Of a stretch of DNA of 9,559 nt, positions 6,338-9,559 are shown piece by piece. Each line of letters begins with the position of its first letter. Position 1 is the first letter of the stretch. The translations under genes were made by a program, and so were the position numbers. Source of the stretch: Acidimicrobiales bacterium (lineage in GTDB: Bacteria; Actinomycetota; Acidimicrobiia; Acidimicrobiales; JABEUL01); NCBI GenBank assembly GCA_013044465.1, contig JABEUL010000250.1:1-9559 (forward strand). The letters run 5' to 3'. Below the pieces are notes generated by a model. It was given only the letters and a program-made list of their open reading frames with translations. It had not been told where the DNA came from and did not search any database.

Positions 6338-6996
6338 TAGTCGTGCAACTCCCTAAGATCACCAACATCAAGATCACCAAATTCAGATGCCAATCTCTGA
6401 GCAAGAACCATCAAAACCACCACAGCTAACAACACATCGAGTGACACTCCGAGCTCTATCAAAAACGGAACCCCAGCACTACAGAGAAAAGCTACTAGGT
6501 CAATGCCATTGTCGACAAGCATTAGGCCGACCATCTGGAAAACCGGTTTGCGCCGTGCTACTAGAACAAAAAATCCAATTAATAAAGTTGCCACTCCGAC
6601 GGGTGCAAGTGCACCTATTGGCGTATTAACAAAAGTAGTAATTACTCGGGAAGATCCAAAAGCTAAAACGATAAGTACTGCCGAGCCCGCAAGAGATGCC
6701 GGGATATTTACTAGAGGTTTGGGCTCAAGATTAGTTAGGCTTCGGGAGCCAACTTTGGCAAGCATTAAAGGCATGAATACTCCTTTAATAGCAAGCACGA
6801 CCACTGCTGTGGCCATAAGACTTAAGTCCCGTTCGTGCACCCCTAAGACAAGCGCCACAATACCAAGTGCAAAACCTTGAGCAGCCAGTACTCTAATCAA
6901 AAGTCTGGTTGAACTCACCCAGATAGCAATAATGGCACAGACTAGAACTGATCCCACTGCAAGGGAAAGCATGGAGTAAAAAGAGGATCCGATCAT
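6337..6996 (-). CDS. hyfE: HyfE/HycP-like membrane subunit (NuoK-related)
   Basis: The 219-residue protein matches HyfE in length (E. coli HyfE is about 216) and position, and corresponds to M. tuberculosis hycP (Rv0085). It has about six to seven membrane helices. The second half, ARRKPVFQMVGLMLVDNGID (147-166), aligns with the NuoK-like core of the family, where a membrane carboxylate lies before Asn; here it is Asp162. An earlier pair of conserved polar residues, Lys71 in VLAIKGVFMPLML (67-79) and Glu55, lies in the N-terminal half. The C-terminus is acidic and soluble (EFGDLDVGDLRELHD). It probably bridges the NuoH-like and antiporter-like subunits in the proton path. The ATG overlaps the stop of the upstream gene as ATGA and its own stop overlaps the next start. 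Confidence 0.88.
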   Translation of the reverse strand: MIGSSFYSMLSLAVGSVLVCAIIAIWVSSTRLLIRVLAAQGFALGIVALVLGVHERDLSLMATAVVVLAIKGVFMPLMLAKVGSRSLTNLEPKPLVNIPASLAGSAVLIVLAFGSSRVITTFVNTPIGALAPVGVATLLIGFFVLVARRKPVFQMVGLMLVDNGIDLVAFLCSAGVPFLIELGVSLDVLLAVVVLMVLAQRLASEFGDLDVGDLRELHD

Positions 6997-7943
6997 CGAA
7001 CCACCAATGAAGACACGACTGCCAATACAGATAACACAAATGCGCCAGCCATAAGTTCAGGTACCCTAAAGAGTCTCAACTTGGCCATTCCCACTTCAAC
7101 AGTTGCGATCAGAGCACCTAGCCCAACAACTTTTGCAACCGTTGCCAACATCCCAATTATGAGATATATCGGCCCTGGCTTAGTGGCAATTCCCCATGGG
7201 ATAAAAAGATTGCCAAAAAGCGCAAGCATAAAGACCAACCTCATAGACTCACCAAGTTTTACTAGTGCTAGGTCAATTCCAGAGTACTCAAGAATCATCG
7301 CCTCGTGAATCATTGTCAGTTCTAGGTGAGTGCTTGGATTGTCAACGGGTAGTCGTCCGCTTTCGGCCACTATAACAATGAGAAAAGCGGCCAGAGCAAG
7401 CAGTCTTTCCGGAGTAACTAGCCACGTAGGATTAGAGAGCGAACGAACAAGAATTGTGGAGATATTAGAAGAACCAGCCGGAACAGAAAGTGCGAGCAAC
7501 GCCACCAAAAGAGCCGGTTCTGCCAGCGCTCCAATGGTCATTGCTCGGCTCGCACCCATCCCTCCAAAGGCCGTACCCGTATCTAATGCACTTAGTGCAA
7601 CAGTTACAGAACCAATAAGAAGAAGAAATACTATCGCGAATAGATCGGCCGACCAAGTCGAACCAGTCGAAAATATTGGTGTAATTGCAACCAAAATTAG
7701 AGTAGTTGCTACAAGCACAATAGGGGCTATTGTAAAAATCCAACTTGAATGCTCGGGGCGAATTCTCTCTCGCTTGGCCAACTTGCGAATCTCAATGAGT
7801 GGTTGGGCGATCGGAGGTCCAACTCGCCCTTCTATTCGACACCTGATTTTACGCATAAGTCCCAAAAGCAGAGGAGAACCAATTACAATGCCAACAATCT
7901 GAAGTATTGAAATCGATAACCGGGATAATAGAGTCCACTGCAT
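6993..7943 (-). CDS. hyfC: HyfC/HycD-like membrane subunit (NuoH family)
   Basis: The 316-residue protein, with about eight membrane helices, belongs to the respiratory-chain NADH dehydrogenase subunit 1 family (PF00146) and corresponds to M. tuberculosis hycD (Rv0084). This subunit anchors the peripheral arm to the membrane and couples redox events to ion movement. Key motifs are intact: IEGRVGPPIAQPLIEIRKL (37-55) in the first cytoplasmic loop, FGGMGASRAMTIGALAEP (126-143) with Glu142, and the acidic loop VAESGRLPVDNPSTHLEL (192-209) followed by MIHEAMILEYSG (211-222), giving Glu194, Asp201, Glu208, Glu214 and Glu219. These are the charged residues of the E-channel in complex I relatives. 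The gene starts only two bases after the hyfB-like stop and overlaps the next gene by four bases. Confidence 0.93.
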   Translation of the reverse strand: MQWTLLSRLSISILQIVGIVIGSPLLLGLMRKIRCRIEGRVGPPIAQPLIEIRKLAKRERIRPEHSSWIFTIAPIVLVATTLILVAITPIFSTGSTWSADLFAIVFLLLIGSVTVALSALDTGTAFGGMGASRAMTIGALAEPALLVALLALSVPAGSSNISTILVRSLSNPTWLVTPERLLALAAFLIVIVAESGRLPVDNPSTHLELTMIHEAMILEYSGIDLALVKLGESMRLVFMLALFGNLFIPWGIATKPGPIYLIIGMLATVAKVVGLGALIATVEVGMAKLRLFRVPELMAGAFVLSVLAVVSSLVVR

Positions 7944-7945
7944 AA

Positions 7946-9559
7946 CTATCCCAGTGCCACCAAAACTACAATCAAAGCCACCATTCCAAACATCAAGTAC
8001 CGGTGGATACTCCCATTAGGTAATCTGCGCGCATTACTTCCCCACCATCGGAGACCTGCAGCAGCCCGCCGATAGAAACGACGCTCGAATGCATCGTCGA
8101 GTGAGGTATGGAAATGTGCTGCTTCTACGTAATATCGAGACTCAGATAGTTGGCTTGCATCAAGGTTATGCGATGGTGAAAGAACATCTTCGAACACCCT
8201 AACAACAGGTTCTCCAAAAGAAGTGGCAGTATATTCCATGCGTGCGGTTTGGGTTTCACGTCCACACCCCCAAGCTTCCGCCCGTCTCACGGATGACGCT
8301 TGAATCAGTTTTCTAAGCCCTGCAATTATGGCAACAAAAACAATAATAAGAAAAGCCAAGAGACCAGGTTCGATTGCCCCTTGATTGCCTAATAGACCCA
8401 CTTGCCAACCTCCCACTAATGGGTTAGTCACATGTGAGCCAATCAAGCCTTTAGATGAATTTACTACCGAAGGAATAACGAGAAAAGGGGCCACACCAAA
8501 TAAAAAACACATGGCAGCAAGCACACCTGAGCCCACCCACATTGTAGGGCTTACTTCACGAGCATCTTTAGCTGACTTAGATCTGGCTTGACCCAAAATC
8601 CCGATTCCTACTGCTTTTACAAAAGTAAGTGCTGTCAATCCACCAGTTAGCGCCAGGACCCCAACTCCAACTGGCATGGCTATTGCCAACGATGGGTTGG
8701 AAGAAGGTAGGCCGTGCAACATTGACTGCAGGAGAAGCCACTCACTGACAAAGCCGCAAAGAGGAGGCAAGGCCGCAATCGAGAGCGATCCAATTAGAAA
8801 AATTGACCCAGTCACTGGCATCTTAGACATCAGGCCGCCCAACGAATCGAGATCTCTAGAACCAGTGGCCTGTTGGAGAGAACTTGCAGAAAGAAATAAA
8901 GACCCCTTGAATAGGGCGTGGAACGTCATGTGAAGGAGCGCAGCTACAAGTGCAATTAGCGCCAAACTTTGATGACCGGTTGACTGGAAAAGACCTGCCG
9001 CTCCAACGCCTAGGAACATGAGGCCTATATTGTCTGTTGTTGAATAGGCAAGAAGGCGCTTTAAATCTGTGCTAGTTGCGCTATGAAGTGAACCAAACAT
9101 TGCTGAAATTGCGCCTAGGGCCATGACCGTAAGCCACCACCAAGTAGGGCCACCTCCAAGAATTCCTAATCCAACTCGCACCACACCGTAGAGTCCGAGA
9201 TTTACCATTGCCGCCGACATTAAAGCTGAAACAGGACCCGGTGCTTCTGGATGGGCTTTAGGAAGCCATACGTGAAGTGGAACCAGACCGGCTTTTGATC
9301 CAAATCCGATTAGCAGCAAAAGGAATGAACTTGTGCGTACCCAAGCCGGCAGATGATGTGCGGCAGCTTCAATTGAAGCAAACGACTGGCTCTTGGCATA
9401 GATCGCTAGCAAAACAAATCCAATTAATATCGAAGCAGCACCTAAGTGTGTCATCACTCCATACCATTGACCGGCCTCAGAGACTTCTGGACGTTTTCTG
9501 TGATCAACAAGTACTAATAAAAGTGAAGCTATGGCCATAATTTCCCAAAGGAATAGAAA
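7946..9559 (-). CDS. hyfB: HyfB-like antiporter-type subunit, N-terminus cut by window edge
   Basis: The frame is open to the window end, and the residues before Met at 9538 (FLFLWEI) match the W-E helix of HyfB, so the ATG at 9538 is internal and the true start lies outside. The 537 visible residues are the C-terminal four-fifths or so of a protein of about 650-680 residues of the NuoL/M family (M. tuberculosis Rv0083). Numbered from that internal Met, the channel lysines are Lys82 in GFGSKAGLVPLHVWLPKAHP (78-97) and Lys211 in HMTFHALFKGSLFLSASS (203-220). The Glu of LFLWEI supplies the partner acid. The C-terminus has the HyfB signature AWGCGRETQTARMEYTATSF (422-441) with FGEPVVRVFEDVL, then a final helix after GSIHRYLMF (509-517). 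The gene heads the visible part of the operon. Only two antiporter-like subunits (HyfB, HyfF) are seen; there is no HyfD. Confidence 0.93.
   Translation of the reverse strand, partial: FLFLWEIMAIASLLLVLVDHRKRPEVSEAGQWYGVMTHLGAASILIGFVLLAIYAKSQSFASIEAAAHHLPAWVRTSSFLLLLIGFGSKAGLVPLHVWLPKAHPEAPGPVSALMSAAMVNLGLYGVVRVGLGILGGGPTWWWLTVMALGAISAMFGSLHSATSTDLKRLLAYSTTDNIGLMFLGVGAAGLFQSTGHQSLALIALVAALLHMTFHALFKGSLFLSASSLQQATGSRDLDSLGGLMSKMPVTGSIFLIGSLSIAALPPLCGFVSEWLLLQSMLHGLPSSNPSLAIAMPVGVGVLALTGGLTALTFVKAVGIGILGQARSKSAKDAREVSPTMWVGSGVLAAMCFLFGVAPFLVIPSVVNSSKGLIGSHVTNPLVGGWQVGLLGNQGAIEPGLLAFLIIVFVAIIAGLRKLIQASSVRRAEAWGCGRETQTARMEYTATSFGEPVVRVFEDVLSPSHNLDASQLSESRYYVEAAHFHTSLDDAFERRFYRRAAAGLRWWGSNARRLPNGSIHRYLMFGMVALIVVLVALG

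Noticed and set aside
7330..7902. 190-codon plus-strand frame opposite hyfC
   Set aside because: It is antisense to a clearly conserved NuoH-family gene and has shadow-like Ser/Thr/Arg-rich composition, with no family features.

Overview
The window reads as a mid-GC bacterial chromosome segment dominated by a minus-strand operon for a membrane-bound complex related to formate hydrogenlyase and complex I. The best match I can recall is the Mycobacterium tuberculosis Rv0081-Rv0087 (hyc) locus. The shared features are an Rv0081-type ArsR regulator and the gene order hyfB, hycD/hyfC, hyfE, hyfF, hyfG. This suggests an actinobacterium. The base composition is far lower in GC than mycobacteria, so a mid-GC lineage such as some Acidimicrobiia is possible, but this is inference and not proven.

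Layout, left to right. Positions 2-397 (+) are the 3' end of a secreted- or surface-looking Pro/Ser/Gly-rich protein, built on a 204-bp (68-residue) tandem repeat. Positions 398-1064 hold no convincing gene. They do contain two adjacent strong hairpins (439-479 and 486-533) and some protein-like but broken reading frames on the minus strand. Positions 1065-2012 (+) encode a YihY/BrkB-family membrane protein. It converges on the minus-strand block, which fills the rest of the window.

The minus-strand block, in transcription order from the right edge, is: hyfB-like antiporter subunit (5' end cut off), hyfC/hycD-like (NuoH family), hyfE-like, hyfF-like antiporter subunit, hyfG/hycE-like NuoC-NuoD fusion, a possible 49-codon ORF, the ArsR-type regulator, and a gene resembling DUF5995. 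The five complex genes are packed with 1-4 base overlaps or a 2-base gap, so they almost certainly form one transcription unit with translational coupling.

The main biological point is the large subunit. It aligns well with E. coli HycE, but all four cysteines that would hold the NiFe centre are replaced (Ser218, Ser221, Ser504, Gly507), and there is no C-terminal maturation peptide. The complex I quinone-site His and Tyr positions are also not kept. The membrane subunits, by contrast, retain their proton-channel Glu and Lys residues. This is an energy-converting hydrogenase-related (Ehr-type) complex: an apparently intact ion-translocating membrane arm joined to a catalytic subunit whose redox chemistry is unknown. 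No NuoB-like or ferredoxin-like electron-transfer subunit lies in the window. In M. tuberculosis that gene (Rv0082) precedes the hyfB homologue, so here it is expected just beyond the right edge.
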